NCBI GenBank assembly: GCA_001579985.1
Contig: LRSR01008563.1
Coordinates: 1 to 64,000 of the forward strand
DNA length: 64,000 bases
Origin: Hypsibius dujardini
Lineage: Eukaryota > Tardigrada > Eutardigrada > Parachela > Hypsibiidae
Direction: 5' to 3'
Each line of letters starts with the position of its first letter. Position 1 is the first letter of the stretch. Shown here one piece after another: positions 22,816-37,309 of the stretch. The notes under the pieces were generated by a model. It had not been told where the DNA came from and did not search any database. It saw only the letters and a list, made by a program, of their open reading frames with translations. Position numbers and translations under genes: made by a program.

Positions 22816-25730
22816 ATGTATGCCAGCATGTCTGTCAGTCTGTCTGCCTGCTTGACTGCCTGCCTGTTTGTCTATCTATTTTTAACTTGCTTGTACTTGC
22901 TTCTATTTCTGTTCATTTCATTCATTTTCATTCATTTTCTTTGTTTGTCTTAGATAATCTATTTAAATAATTCTTTACCGGTTGATAGCTCCCAGCGAAA
23001 CACAGGGTTCCAGCATGTCTCCGCGCATCTGACTAGGTTGAGGACACACATCCCCTATAATAAAACAATTAGTGACGTCAACGGAAACCGATTATGACTA
23101 AAAATTGCTGGAAGTATGGTGGAAAACGAACCATCACGCCAGAAAAAAACATCCTTCTGGATCGCAGTTGGAGGGATGGATGTCGCAGCAATAATAACGT
23201 CATACTGAAAGTAGGAACCGCGCGTTAGTGAGGGTGACTGACAATAAAAAATATCAAGTGGATACCATGCGATAGCTTTTAATTACGGCCACTTCCTCTG
23301 GTGTAAAGAGAGGATTCTCGGTGTTTTCAAACCAGAAGCGGTCAGCATCTCGGAGTCGTAAAAACTGTTCTTTGATGATTTGCGTGAACAAAGGGCCTAA
23401 AATGTTTAATCAAGTTTAACCCTCAGTATTCTTCTATCAATCGAACCTCCAGATATCTTACCGGGTTTGTTGCCATCGCACTCGAGCATTCCTCCAACGT
23501 ATAGGTCCATGTTATCGATCTCGTTCTGATAAAGATCTTGCAGCTTCTGTACCATTTCCGGCTTCTTGATAAAAAGATCCTTGTTGATGTCAGACCAGTT
23601 GGATAAGGCGTTGAGCTTGTAAGCACGACGAGCAGCGTTGTAATCTGGCAAACCATAGTCGCGACCTGTGCAAGTACAAACAACAACGCGGACAACAAAG
23701 TCGTTTAACCTTCCTGTAGATGTGTATTCCATATCCAGGATTTACTAGCACATTTAACTGCTGGTGGGTGGGGGCTTCAACTACTATCATCTACTCACTC
23801 ACCGCGCATCACGTTGACGGCTGCCAAGTCCCGACGAGAGAACTCCATAGGTCCGAAAATATGGTCTGTCAAAGTGATGTGTAATTATGTTAACTGGAGA
23901 TTTGATATATTTTTCTCAAACAGAACGTACCTCGCAGGTCGTCGATGATGACAGCGTCCTCTTTTTCGGCTATTTGCGAGGCGAGACCCATAATCTTGTT
24001 TGAAAGAAAAGCGTCTATTAGAAACCTATTTCTCAAAAGATCAAAACATTTCTCACCAGAGGCTCAATCCCCCCGATCTCCTGCACAGTGACTTGGGAGT
24101 CGAACCAAGTGTTGCATAGACGAAAAGCGGGATAGCCATCAGGAGTAGATTTAAAGTTGCACTTATCATCTCGCACATAGATTCCCGCTGGAATTTGGGT
24201 ATGCCCGAAGCGAAAAGCAGCGGCCTGGAAGACATCTGCTACTCCCGGATGGATGTCCGCTTGATAACCTGTTCACATGTCAAACAACAAGCCAATCCGC
24301 TTTTTAACTAAGCTATCGGATAAAATCGTTTCTAGCTTACCGCGATACGCTTCAATTGGGACATCAAGGAAAGCAGGCAAATATTCATACAGCGCAATAT
24401 TCTAATTTGGCGACAAAAAAGTATCAATGATAGTGTACCGTACTGTGTGTACTGTGTATGCGAGAATATATAAAACGTACCTGAATAATGCCGATGACCC
24501 ATCGACGAGCCTGCTGAAAGATCTCTTCATCGCTCCAACCGGGATGTTCGGCTTGAACTTTACGGGCCATGACATTATGAAAACGGTAGAAAAGTATACT
24601 GATTGCCAGAATTGGAGGATGTTGATTGGACCGAGGGTCACCTAGAACTAAGGGCAAAAGTATTGTTGCTTCCGTAGTGTAACGGTCAAATGAAACCACT
24701 AACGGTAGAGACGGGTCGAGTCGAGAAACTTGTTCAGATGACTGGGAGCGGGATTGGCGATGGGGGCGTTGACGGTGTTGAAGAGCGGCATATTAGTGGA
24801 AGTGTTTAAGTTGAGTGTCCCGTTGCTCCATGAACGCATGCTCATCAACCAAATTTCCTTGGTTGAGTAAATGGCACTGAAGCAAGGATGAATATTAATT
24901 ACTTAATGACTCAAACTGTCCCAAACAACCGTCTGCTTAATAAAAGTACTAGTACCTCCCGTCCAGCCAGCTACTCATCATATTCGTCTGGGCTCGCGGA
25001 TTGTTTGGACTCTGACCTGTCTTCTAAAAGTAAAAAGGAAACAAACAACGCCCCGTCGGTCAGTCATTGTTACAATAGTTTGCAAAAGTACGAACTAGTA
25101 AGTACATGGCTGACCTGATCGTAACGTGTCCGCAAGATGGGCTGTAGAAAATAGCGACAGTAAGAATTATGTGGTGGGCCGAATGGCACAACTTCTCTTC
25201 ACTGATCTAACAATCAACATTATTGATTACCATTGCCGTTTCACCCTGACATTCCTTGTCGAAGCTGGCATCACATCGAGCAATGGGAATCTTAAGCACC
25301 TCAAAGGGGCATCCCGTCTCCATGCCCTGAAGGATGTCAAAGGCAAGAAACTCTCCGAAAAATGGTAAAAGTGTTGTTCGATTTTTGGCGCTAGGTTGTC
25401 CGTCGGGTCCGCGCATGAAATGTTGACTCAGGAGACGGGCACTCGGTTTGGCCGCTGACTTGCTAATCATGTACACACCATCGCTGTAGGAGGTCGCCGT
25501 TTTGCGGATGATATGAGACTCTGATCAAAGTAATTCATGGTTAACCATCATCACTCTTGAGTGAGCGGGGGGCATGGGCGGGGCTTACCAACAGAGCCCC
25601 AGTCTGGGTGCGCCAAATTGTTATACCATCCATCGTAACGCTGGTATTCTGTAGACCAGGTGCCGGCTTCGGTAGTGGGCATCATCAGTAACAGCAGGTA
25701 TGCAGCAAAAAATACATCTGCAAAATACAT
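18521..25730 (-). CDS. DUOX: Dual oxidase (peroxidase-like plus NADPH oxidase), complete
   Basis: Thirty-three exons join in frame to 1520 residues: 25589-25730, 25231-25520, 25115-25141, 24956-25023, 24704-24876, 24481-24641, 24341-24401, 24057-24268, 23931-23994, 23803-23865, 23462-23665, 23266-23396, 23132-23204, 22979-23054, 22644-22711, 22519-22573, 22298-22453, 21826-22186, 21696-21757, 21546-21586, 21276-21483, 21033-21208, 20744-20965, 20306-20674, 20163-20239, 20005-20094, 19814-19934, 19454-19743, 19337-19363, 19242-19277, 18953-19156, 18739-18867, 18521-18646. In order: signal peptide (1-25), peroxidase-homology ectodomain (about 30-560; FDGWYNN, KTGQSPNNPR, FYRFHN), first membrane helix (about 590-620), two EF-hands (loops at about 846 and 882), six-helix ferric reductase core (histidines in FHK, LVH, LSH, ILH), FAD motif HPFTL and NADPH motif GVTPYASILKD, ending SENF. 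It reduces O2 at a membrane to give H2O2. Both EF loops are weak. Confidence 0.95.
22758..22870. repeat. GTCT-type tetranucleotide microsatellite in a DUOX intron
   Basis: About 14 perfect tctg units are followed by degenerate gtctgcctgcttgactg units, all inside the intron between DUOX exons 14 and 15 (22712-22978). It causes spurious Cys/Leu/Ser-rich open frames on the plus strand. Confidence 0.9.
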
Positions 25731-28110
25731 CTTTGGACTTGCCGCTTAAAATCATTAATCATCAAATTAAATCATTCATCCAATCCAATAATTTGACCAA
25801 CTACCCATGAGGATTACATCTAGATTTACTTGTATTCATTATGAGCGTTTGCAAGTTAAACAGTAGAATTTTGTTTTCGCTTGTTAAATTGTTAAATCTT
25901 AAAGTCCAAACCCTAGCATTAAATTACTCAAGTACTAGTAAGATCATTCGACTCAATCTGACACTGCTAATCGCTGGTCCTTGGTATATTAGGGTGCGTT
26001 AAACAATGACGTCAGCGCCATGTAGGGTAGGAGGGTTGTACTAATGCAAAGGGGTGGGGATCCAGCCGTGGCGGACATCAGCATATACCGTTTCGATTTC
26101 GCCAATTTCCAGCCTCTGCTGAAGTGTTTATCCTTTTTGAGCTTTTTGTCTGATCTGAATGACTTTTTGCGCTCAGATTACGAAGACGCCGATGATACGA
26201 ACATGCTTTCTTAATACTTGCTTTCGATCTGGTTTCAGTAAAAGATGTGGTTGTAATACTGGATAAGTTTTAGCAGATGTAAGGGGGTCAGCTCGAGCTG
26301 ACGTCAGTGCTTGAAGAACAAGGGGGTCTAGAAATTTCTGACGTGCTTTGACGGAAGGGAGGGGGAGTAAGGTTGCCTAATATCAGGCGCTGATGTAATT
26401 TTTAAGGCTCCCTATTGTACAACTCAAAAGAAGTTTCACAATTCAAACAGCCGCTTGATGATAGCTTCTTATTGTGAACAGACGGGCCATGCTTAGCCTT
26501 CAATTAGGCTCAAACTTTTCCTTCTTATTGAAACCGATGCATTCAGCGAAGGAATGAGCACCAAATCAAGGCGATTTAAGTGTAAACTCTAATAGCGAAT
26601 CTTGTGATGTTGGAATTTGGTGAAAGGTATTGGTAAAACGGTTACGACTAGTATACGTATACGCATACACTACAGTAAGTACATTAGTATCGTAGTCGCA
26701 ACGGACGAACAAGAGAAAAGAGCCCTGAAGGTAGGTCTTTCTCTTTGTTGACAAACATTGAATACTGATGTACCGTGCACTGCTCCTTCTAGGTACTGGC
26801 GGATCATTGCGTCCGTGTTGAATAACCATGTGTCTAACAAACTCTATTTTCTAGACATTATTAGAGAACATGTCTGACTCCATTTATAATATAGATAGGC
26901 AGTGCAGTTTTTACACAGGAACGAAAGCATTTGGGAATGGATAGGAAGGGCTTCACTCACATTGTTGATCCGCCATCAATAGGATTTATATTGAGGACTG
27001 TCAAGCCCCAAACAGGTGAATGGAATTCTGTCTTCGTCAATGCCACGATCACGTGACCTTAGCAGGAAAGATAAGTCTCAATGAGATATGGAGCAAAGAT
27101 CCCATTAATCCATCTGGGAATTGGAAGAGAGACATGTATTGAATTGAAAGTGTGAGATGGATAGCTACCGCGGCATCAAATGACTGCGCAGACTTGATAG
27201 AGCGAAACTAAACTGGTCAACGCGACTCGTAAGAGACTTTACTCTGCCGTGAGTAAGAGAGAGAAAGCTGACATAACCGTACCACAGAGACACAACACAA
27301 CCACGGCTCACGTCATGCAATTTATGCAAGACCTCGCTCGTGTCCTCGTCATCTGCGTGGGTCTGCTCTGCTCCTCTGATCAGTACAGTATACTTATACT
27401 GTTATTCCAATTTACCCATCATCCATGTATCATGATTTATGATTAACAATTATGATCATTCAGATTAGAGTATATTAGCACTATAGCTAGCAGTGGACTA
27501 GTGGTCACTCCAGCTCCTATTGTAAGAGCTTTTTGAGAGAGCAAATCGTGAGAATCGAAAACATACTATGCAAACACTGCCGATATGATCCGAATGAAAT
27601 TTTTTATTAAAATAAAAAAAGTTAGCCGGATGGGATAGGATATAAGGAATGGGATTGAAGAAAGCAACGAAGAGATCCAAATGCGCTTTTCACGTTCGAG
27701 ACGAGTGCTAGTAGTCTGGTGGTATTTTTACATGGAAAATCAATCAGAACAAATACGTTTCGCATTGTGCTTCTTTTGCTCGTTAAGCTTTTCGAATTCC
27801 GTCTTTTTATTCCTCCATTTCATAATTAATTGTTATTGTATTTGTAATACGATCTAGCTGTAGAGTGGGAATTTCATTATCCCATCTGTAATTCCGGCTT
27901 GTAACTATCCTATTTATTGTTGTGACTGTGATATTTTGCATTTACCGCAGCGTGACTAGAATCTCTGTTTACGGGTTCTTCAGAGGTCTTCATCTTCGCT
28001 CCTTCCCGTAGGTGTCTTTAATGCTTCTCCTCGATCCAAAAGTCAAGTAATAATATCCATATTCTGCTTTCCGTAGGCCGCGTGACAGTTGCGAAGACTT
28101 GCGGAAGAGA
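25731..28110. other. Divergent intergenic region between DUOX and PRMT1
   Basis: Both genes start outward from this 2.4 kb, so it should hold both promoters. It contains a MITE-like element (25992-26412) carrying two CRE-type palindromes. No other coding sequence was recognised; an acceptor-like ctttccgtag at 28067-28076 may mark a 5'UTR intron of PRMT1. Confidence 0.5.
25992..26412. mobile_element. MITE-like non-autonomous element flanked by TA (family 2)
   Basis: The left end reads gggtgcgttaaacaatgacg and continues tcagcgcc. The right end reverse-complements to gggagccttaaaaattacat followed by cagcgcc, giving an imperfect terminal inverted repeat of about 28 bases. TA flanks both sides (25990-25991, 26413-26414). 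The size is 421 bases and there is no transposase frame. The palindrome TGACGTCA occurs at 26007-26014 and again at 26299-26306. Confidence 0.7.
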
Positions 28111-30129
<2,019 letters not shown>

Positions 30130-30862
30130 TTTCCATTCCGGCAGCCTCGTAGTCTTTTCTCAGCTTTGACTACAGTATCTCACATCTTATTTCGTTTCGC
30201 TACATGTCGTCGCTATTCAATTGGTTCTTCTTCACTGGTCGTGTAGGATGCAGATTCTTTTTTGGAAGGTTGTAGTTTCTCTTGTTAAAGTCTAGAGCAT
30301 TCAGCCTAGACTTTTCGACGCAGCGAACGAATTCTTGTGGTAAGCACTTGATAACTAATTACTACATTAAGGGCCGTTATAATTGGATCTTTCGTCTCAT
30401 GAGAAGTGTACGTGACGTCATGCCCGCGTGCGCATAGCTCTCGCGTTGTATCTCATCTGAGACGCGCAGCGGATTGCACATGAAAGTGATTTGCGTTGTA
30501 CGTGTCACTATTTCGTCACGATCTTGTAATCTCACGCACAAATCCAAACTATAACAGCCCCTTTACTGTGGTGTAGTGTATGACCGTATATGGCTTGTTC
30601 CAAACGATTATTGCAGACAATTAGCACAGTACACTGTAAATTCGTGCTATACTAGTACTGTACTCATGGGTTAAAACAGCAACTTCCGTTCTCTCCAAAA
30701 GTAAACAAACCGAAGCAACAATGATTTCGGTAATGATTTACTTGAACATGAAGTCGAGTTTCAACAACTATCAGCCACCTTCTCTAAAAAAACCATCAAC
30801 ACAATAGCAAGTACAACTACTGTACAACTACTGTAATGGACACGTCCTCAATACGGATCTTT
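30130..30862. other. Convergent intergenic region between PRMT1 and SURF6
   Basis: It contains a short MITE-like element (30370-30563) and otherwise AT-rich non-coding sequence. Confidence 0.6.
30370..30563. mobile_element. Short MITE-like element flanked by TA (family 3)
   Basis: The left end reads agggccgttataattggatc. The reverse complement of the right end reads aaggggctgttatagtttgg, an imperfect inverted repeat, with further imperfect inverted similarity inside (gtacgtgacgtca against gatcgtgacg). TA dinucleotides border both ends (30368-30369, 30564-30565). It is about 194 bases with no coding capacity. Confidence 0.55.
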
Positions 30863-32870
30863 CTAATTGAAACCGGGAATAATGTGGCCCCTTTTAATGG
30901 ATCTCTTCCGTTTCTTGTCCTTCTTGGTAGACTGCCGAGCTTTAATGTTGGTCTGGCGCTTATCCTGTCGCTGTTTCTGCTCCTGCTGGATATTCTGCGC
31001 CCTCTCCTGCCATTTCTTGGCAGACTTGTCTTTGCGTTTGGCTTGCTCCTGCAAGAGAGATGGGTTGAACTGTTAAGAGATGGGTTTTGAATTGTTCTGA
31101 AATTGTCGAGGTCGTGATACTTCGAGACCAGTTCCTAATAATCTCTAAGTTAATTCGCTGACCACCCCGGAGATCTCAGTCGTACCCCCGCCCTACCATA
31201 ATTTCTTCTACTCACTTTACTTCATTCCAAACAGTCCGACCAATAAATATCTTTCATTGTTCATTCTTTAACCACTAATTTGTCTCCTCTTACCTTCAAG
31301 GCGTGCTTCAACTTGACGGGATCGTTCTTCAACTTAACGCCCTGCGCCTTGAGCATCGCCTCAGACCATGCCTTCTTGGTGCGGACATCGTTGGCCTTCT
31401 TCTCGTCATGCTCCTCCAGATGGTCCAGCCGCCTCTTTTCCGCTTCGGCCTTGTTGATGAGATGCGTCAAATTCTTGCCAGTCTGCTGCTGAGGATGGAG
31501 CTTCTTCTCACCGTCAGTCTCGAAAAAGTCAAAGCGGCTGAAGATCATCTTGCCTTCTTCGCTGACGACACTGGAGGATCGGGCACTGCTGGGGGTGCTG
31601 TTTCCGTCTCCGTCACAGTTTGCCTTCAACGCAGATTTATCCGCCGCTTTGTCGGCCTTCTTCTTGTCGCGAGTTTTCTCCTTCTTCTTCAGCTTCCTGA
31701 GTTTACGCCGGACCTCGTTGAATGTAGCAGCTTCCGCGGGGTTGAAGAAGGCCTTCCGCTTCACTATGAAGTTCAAAAGACTTGAAAATCTTTGTTTCAA
31801 TGCTAGTACTTAGTACTTAGTCCGGACAACCTCAAGCGGCAAACAGTCAAATCCAAGCAACATGACAGTACACAGCAGACAATTCAAGCAAATACCTTTA
31901 AAAGCGTGAAGTTTATCCTGTAGACGGCTCTTTAACTCATCTGACGAAGGCGCACTCTCTACCAGCTTCGCGGCGGCGGCAACGAGTTTTGCTCGCTTCT
32001 TTTCTTGCGGACCTGTTGAATTGACTGTTCCGTTGGTCGCGTGAGGACTGTGGGGACGCTTAAAAGCACTTTGACTGGATGAGGGTGAGCCTTTTCTTGC
32101 AAAATCTTCCAATTGGCGTAAGACAGCACTGGGTTGCATGAACACTGGAGCCGTGTGACGGACAGTTTCTAAGAAAAGAAAACAGATTAGTATCGCTAAT
32201 GCAAACGTCTTTTGATTAATCGACCATAAACTAAAAAAAGACCAGGTCCAACAATCGGCTTTACAGTAAGTACTATCCTACTCATAAAAGATCTCGAACC
32301 AGAAAATCCCTGCTATAAACGAAAAAACCCGAGGCACTAAAATAATGCTCCAATCAATAAGCAATCAATCTTACCCAAATGTTTACGCTAATGAGACATA
32401 AAAATCATAATCAACCAATCAATCGATTGTCTGTTATGAAACTTACCACAAAATGAGGCAAAAGAAGGCGCTTTGATGCTTTCCAGCACATCCTCACCGA
32501 AGACCACTTCTTGGGGCATTTTATCGAATAGGGGAACCAAGCCAGCCAGGGCATTGCGGGCCTTCTCGAGCAAGGAAGCATGATGAAAGTTATGAGGTGA
32601 CGTTCCATTAATGTGTACAGCTGATTTTTTGCTCGCACTTGCTAGCTTGCGTCTGTCTGCGGCTGGCGGAAACAACTCAACAGAAGGAGGCCGAATCACA
32701 TCCTCCATGGCAGAAGAGCTCGTGCTGGGTGAGGAGGGCATTGAAGAGGAAGAATCGTCGAGGCTGCCGTTACTGAGAGGAACTTCTTGCTCCTTGATCA
32801 ACGACAGCTTTTTCTTGCTTTTGATCCGGCTCGAGTTGATATCCACCTTCATTGCCGCTGCGCCAGTCAT
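30863..32870 (-). CDS. SURF6: Surfeit locus protein 6 homologue (nucleolar ribosome-biogenesis factor)
   Basis: Four exons (32447-32870, 31896-32168, 31294-31763, 30863-31048) give 450 residues. The C-terminal half carries the SURF6/Rrp14 signature: FSRFDF, then a lysine-rich helix with AWSEAMLKAQGVKLKNDPVK, then KRKDKSAKKWQERAQN and a very basic tail ending PGFN, where vertebrates have RPGFEG. SURF6 proteins bind nucleic acid in the nucleolus and act in pre-rRNA processing and ribosomal subunit assembly. The N-terminal half is Ser/Pro-rich with basic patches and is poorly conserved, as usual in this family. It lies downstream of TOMM40 on the same strand, about 700 bases away, with no sign of shared transcription. 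Confidence 0.88.
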
Positions 32871-33578
32871 CTGTAGCTATAAAAAGCAGGTTAAAAAATC
32901 CCGCAAGTCTTCCGTGGAGGAAACATGATTACCTTGAAACGGCGAACCCCGCCAGCAACAGCAATAAATGTAGATGCTTACAGACACGCCGCACTCTTCA
33001 AACAGCCTGCGGTTTACTCCCAAACATTAATCTGCAAATGATGATTTCTTCTGTTACAAAAAAACACTTTCAACAAAGAAGCGTTTTAAAACGATGTCGT
33101 TGAGGAATATTGAATAATGTATCCAAGACCCTGAGAAGCTAGTCCTTGCTTGTTGCACAATCTATCTCTACCGTATACTGTACACGTGCGGTCGTGCGTA
33201 GGTCTGGCTGTAGAGTAGGCGAATATGTTCCCGAGCTTACACAAGAGCATCGGACCATCGCCTATGCATGGTAAAATTCTTCAGTACCCGTCCTACTCGC
33301 ATGAGCGAAATCAGCTGATCCTGATTCCAGACTGGGAAGAATCGGAAGAACGACAGGTCTGGCTATGGACGGATAAAGGCTTTCACTCTCACAGGAGGAA
33401 GAAAACCAAGTCAGTAACATAGTAATAGTGTTGAAATGATTCAACAATTGTTTGCCTTTCCAAATCAAAAGCGCAATCGCAAACCACACATCAATTATTA
33501 CGAATGCGGAAAGTCCCTCGACCAGACAGCCGATATTAAAAAAAGAATAAAACTGCCAACAAAAAACCCACATTAACA
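32871..33578. other. Intergenic DNA between SURF6 and TOMM40, nothing recognised
   Basis: Short open frames on both strands lack splice support. It should include the SURF6 promoter next to 32871 and the TOMM40 3' UTR next to 33578. Confidence 0.5.
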
Positions 33579-35322
33579 TCAACTACCAATCATGAGACCG
33601 ATTCCAAATTGTGATGCGCCTTTCTTGTGGTTCAGAAGAGCACTCATGGCTAAGGATGCCGGCAAAGGAAAGAGACGCCGTTCCAGAACTGCACCAACTG
33701 ACCAATTGCTGTCTACCGATCCTATAACGAAAACCATATCAACGTGTGCATTGTATGCCCAAACTTCATCCCAATCGACAACGAAAGAACATATGAGAGC
33801 TTTGCAAGTGGATACTTGCAAGACGCAAAATGAAAACATAAAGTACTTTACCTCTGAATGTGACATTAGCCCTGGGAATCTCAATAGAATAGCCGAGGCT
33901 GCCCACACTTTCTCCCGTCCTGAGACTGGTGTCCATATCGACTCCCACTTGCAACTGCTCACTGCACTTTTGGTAATAAGAAAGATGAATACCGGACAGG
34001 CCCAATGAAGCGCCGACCTGGAAATCAGTTCCTGCAAGAATTAGACCGATAGATGCAGCCAACGCCGTGATGGCTGTCGAAAAGACCATTGTAAGAACTT
34101 ACCAGTATACTTTCCACCCAGGGAAAGAACAGATATCTGGCCACCCGGGATCTGACTGCCCTTCTGATACATTAATTCAGCACCGAGAGCAACTGCCCTT
34201 GTCACAGACTGAAAGTATTGTCCAACCACGATGCCAGAGTTTCGGACAATGTCCAGCTGGCCGAGAGTCATGGATGCCGTATAGTCTGGCGCCTTGTAGT
34301 CGTTGGAGATTTGAAGTCCAGCAAGCTTTCCTTCATCATACTATTCGCACCGGAGAAAGAAAGGGGCAAAATTAGGACTTCATGTCTTACAATAAAGTCG
34401 GAGAAGGCGCAAAAAGGAGACCATTCTTTTATTACCTGAGCAATGATACGAGATCGGAGCCTCGTTCCGAACATGTGAATAATCTGTGCGTTCATGTTGC
34501 CGTTCGGCTCAATTTCTCCGAGAATAATTGGATAGGCCTGTCACAACAACCCCGTTTTTATTACAGTATGGCAAAGATATTACGGTACCACGGAAACAAG
34601 GTCGTACCTCTGCAGGAGAGAGCATCCTCTTCCCGATGTACGTCGCACCGAATCGGTAGCCGGATTGCATCATTCCGATGTTGACGGTGTGGCTCACTTG
34701 AAAGTGATTGCTTAAAGGCTTATTCAGTACAAACCGGAATCCTTCGAAATTGACAGGGAAGATATCTGCAAAAGAGTTGAAATGGGTTACTTAATATTCA
34801 GTCAGTCCGCCGCAATATCATCAACCCTATCCGTGAATAAAACGATCAATCAATCCATCAACTCCGGACGCAACGTGTGAAAATAAAAATTTTAATCAAT
34901 CAATAGCACACAGACCAATCGCGGGCAATCTAATCTTAATTGTGTACCATCGCACACAAACAAGACTAATACATCAATCAAGCCACCGATCGTCATACAA
35001 AGCTTACATTAATTGTCAGAAAACATGACTAACGTCCCCGAACCTGTATCCGCTGAATGCGCTTTCAACTAGCATGGCAACCCATCTCACCTTTGGCTTT
35101 TTTATGAATATCTTCAAAGGATCCGGGATTAGGTAGAAGATGCCGCGAAGGCTGGACGAGCGATAACGCGGTTGATGAGGGAAGATTTGGTGAGGTCCCT
35201 GTTGCCGAAGTGGTACCGGCCTTGCCGGCGCTACTAGAATCGGACGTCAAAGGAGGCATTGAAGGCACATTCGACAGCTGAGTTGGAAGAGCTGCCGCTT
35301 CCACCACAAGTTTATTTCCCAT
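33579..35322 (-). CDS. TOMM40: Mitochondrial import receptor subunit TOM40
   Basis: Six exons (35091-35322, 34608-34765, 34436-34537, 34103-34340, 33852-34031, 33579-33721) give 350 residues. After a Ser/Thr/Pro-rich N-terminal segment (1-65), LPNPGSFEDIHKKAK matches the helix that precedes the barrel. The eukaryotic porin-3 barrel follows (KPLSNHFQVSHTVNIG, FGATYIGKRMLSPAEAYPII, GSVDSNWSVGAVLERRLFPL) and ends FGIGLMIGS. TOM40 is the beta-barrel pore of the TOM complex through which nearly all nuclear-encoded proteins enter mitochondria. Length and motifs match animal TOM40; the N-terminus is low-complexity as in other animals. The gene is head-to-head with RPS12 about 700 bases away. Confidence 0.95.
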
Positions 35323-36033
35323 TGCGAAACTGACTCAGCTCCGCTCCCCGCAGTGGTGGTGTACCAGTAAGTCTCAAGCGAAAAGTAACGTATTGCGGCT
35401 CTCCTGTAAGCCAAAAAAACGTCCTGTGCAAAGTATAAGACAACAAACCAGAGGTGGTAGGTCTTGAGAGAATACGAACGATGGGATTTGAAAGGGTTTT
35501 TTTTCTGAAGCAGGGAACCGGGACGGGATTCTCCGGCAGCAAGCTAATCCCAAATATTCGTCAGCCAGGGGGTGAACCCGCCTTCTGCGCCCAGCTGTTA
35601 GCCCCTTTTGTAAAATCCACTCAGTCGAGTGAATATATAGCCTGGACCAATGGAAAATCGATGAATGAAATACGCCCACAGTGATTGGATATTTTATCAA
35701 AAGAGGGTGGTCGCGAAATTGCTGAATCGTGGCCTGATGGCCTGATGGCTTGCGGCATGCTTGCGAATAGTCAATTGCGAAGACCCGCATTGCAGTGCAG
35801 GAAGAAGGTTCCCCACAATTCATTCGTAGAGCGGCGGAAATTGGAGAAATCCTGTGGCGCTTTCCTCTCACGACCTTCTGGTCTCCGCAACACACTTTTC
35901 TCCAATTGTTTTCGGGTGTCATTGTAAGTTTTACCTGACTCGCTGTTTAAATAATCCTCTTGGTAGAGGGGTCCATTTTTCACAGTTGGAAGAATTTGAA
36001 TTTGAATTTGCAGGAGGACTTCCTACTAAAAAT
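35323..36033. promoter_or_regulatory. Head-to-head region of TOMM40 and RPS12, with an RPS12 5'UTR intron
   Basis: The two housekeeping genes diverge from this 0.7 kb. A likely RPS12 5'UTR intron runs from a gtaagt donor at 35924 to a tttgcag acceptor ending at 36013, 20 bases before the ATG. Upstream, the pyrimidine stretch acacttttctcc near 35891-35903 could be the 5'TOP-type start expected of a ribosomal protein gene; the exact start site is not visible. Confidence 0.4.
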
Positions 36034-37309
36034 ATGTCGGACACAGAGGAAAGGTGAGTCCCTTTTCTTTACTTGTATGGCCGGTTATGGGAAAGTGCGG
36101 CCCATTTGTCGTGAGAGAAGAATGAAATTAGAAAAGAAATTTTCATGGAGATGTGACGTGATAGACACGATCGAAGGTGGGTCTTGGTTGACTTTTTGTC
36201 TGTTTCCGCTTGCAGAGATGACACCATTGGTGATGAGGGAGCGGATGCTGACGCGTCGATCCAGCCCCCACCTGGTGGAGCCGTTCCGGAGGCCAAAATG
36301 GATTTGACTCAAGCGCTGCAGGAAGTTTTGAAGCGGGCGCTCATCGAGGACGGCTTGGCGCGTGGCATCCACGAATGCGCAAAGGCGCTGGATAAGTACG
36401 TCCTTGTTCCGTGAATTTTGGCAGACAAGAGGCTCCCTTAAAGGCTAAAGTATTGTTATGTGTTTGCAGACGCCAGGCTTTGATGTGCGTCCTCGCCAAG
36501 AACTGCGATGAGCCAATGTACGTCAAGCTGGTGGAGGCTCTCTGCAAAGAACACGGAATCAACCTCATTCGGGTAAATAATATGTATCTTTTAGGCAGTT
36601 TTATTTTGCTTCAATGCCGCCGTTTATATGTCATGCCGTGTGCTGAGTTGATGGACAAGTGCCAACGTGGAAGGGTTCGCCACATAACTCCTTGGGCGTT
36701 GATTGATTGATTGACCAGCCAAACGGGGCCACTTATTCTAATTGCCTGCCGTGATTAATTGATTTACTGGTTGACACTGCGAGTTTCAAGATCCGTAACT
36801 ACGTCGCCCATTCAGTTATTGACTTGACTGATCGATTGTTAGAGCTTAGCCTGACCCATTTGTGTTTGCGGTTGACTGTTTGATTTGAACGCTGCCGTCG
36901 TATGTTTGCCTTCGACAATTTGTGGGTTGCGTGACTGTAGTATATTAGCCGCTGTTTTTCTTGCAGGTTGACGATAATAAGAAGCTCGGGGAATGGGTGG
37001 GTCTTTGCAAAATTGACAAAGAGGGAAAGCCCAGGAAGGTTGTACGGTGCAGCTGCGTGGTCGTGAAGGTGAGTTCGTGGTTTCCTTTCTCGCCTTTACG
37101 CCCGAAACTCTTGCAGTATTTACAATGGGAATTGTCTCATCCCGAGTTTCTTGACTTGGCTCAGCTTATATCTCATTTGTCGATCGGTGCTTTTTATTGT
37201 GTTGCTACAGGATTATGGTAAACAGACACCAGCACACGAGATGCTTCAGAAGTATTTCAAGTCACAGCGTGGCGGTGGAGAAGCGAGCGATACGGAGGAT
37301 AACGACTAA
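36034..37309 (+). CDS. RPS12: 40S ribosomal protein eS12 with acidic extensions
   Basis: Five exons (36034-36053, 36216-36395, 36470-36572, 36967-37068, 37211-37309) give 167 residues. The core is unmistakable: [43 protein letters not shown] and so on to [25 protein letters not shown] (broken here for length). Animal eS12 is about 132 residues; here an acidic N-terminal segment ([20 protein letters not shown]) and an acidic C-terminus ([12 protein letters not shown]) add about 35. eS12 sits on the beak of the small ribosomal subunit. The first coding exon has only 20 bases, typical of ribosomal protein genes with an intron just after the start. Confidence 0.96.

Noticed and set aside
22309-22953. 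Plus-strand frame of 214 codons ending in Ser-Val-Cys-Leu repeats
   Set aside because: Antisense to DUOX exons and then translation of the GTCT microsatellite.
31280-31813. Plus-strand frames of 87-160 codons opposite SURF6
   Set aside because: Antisense shadows of lysine/glutamate-rich exons.
33592-34008. Plus-strand frame of 138 codons
   Set aside because: It lies opposite the TOMM40 exons, which are certain from family motifs.
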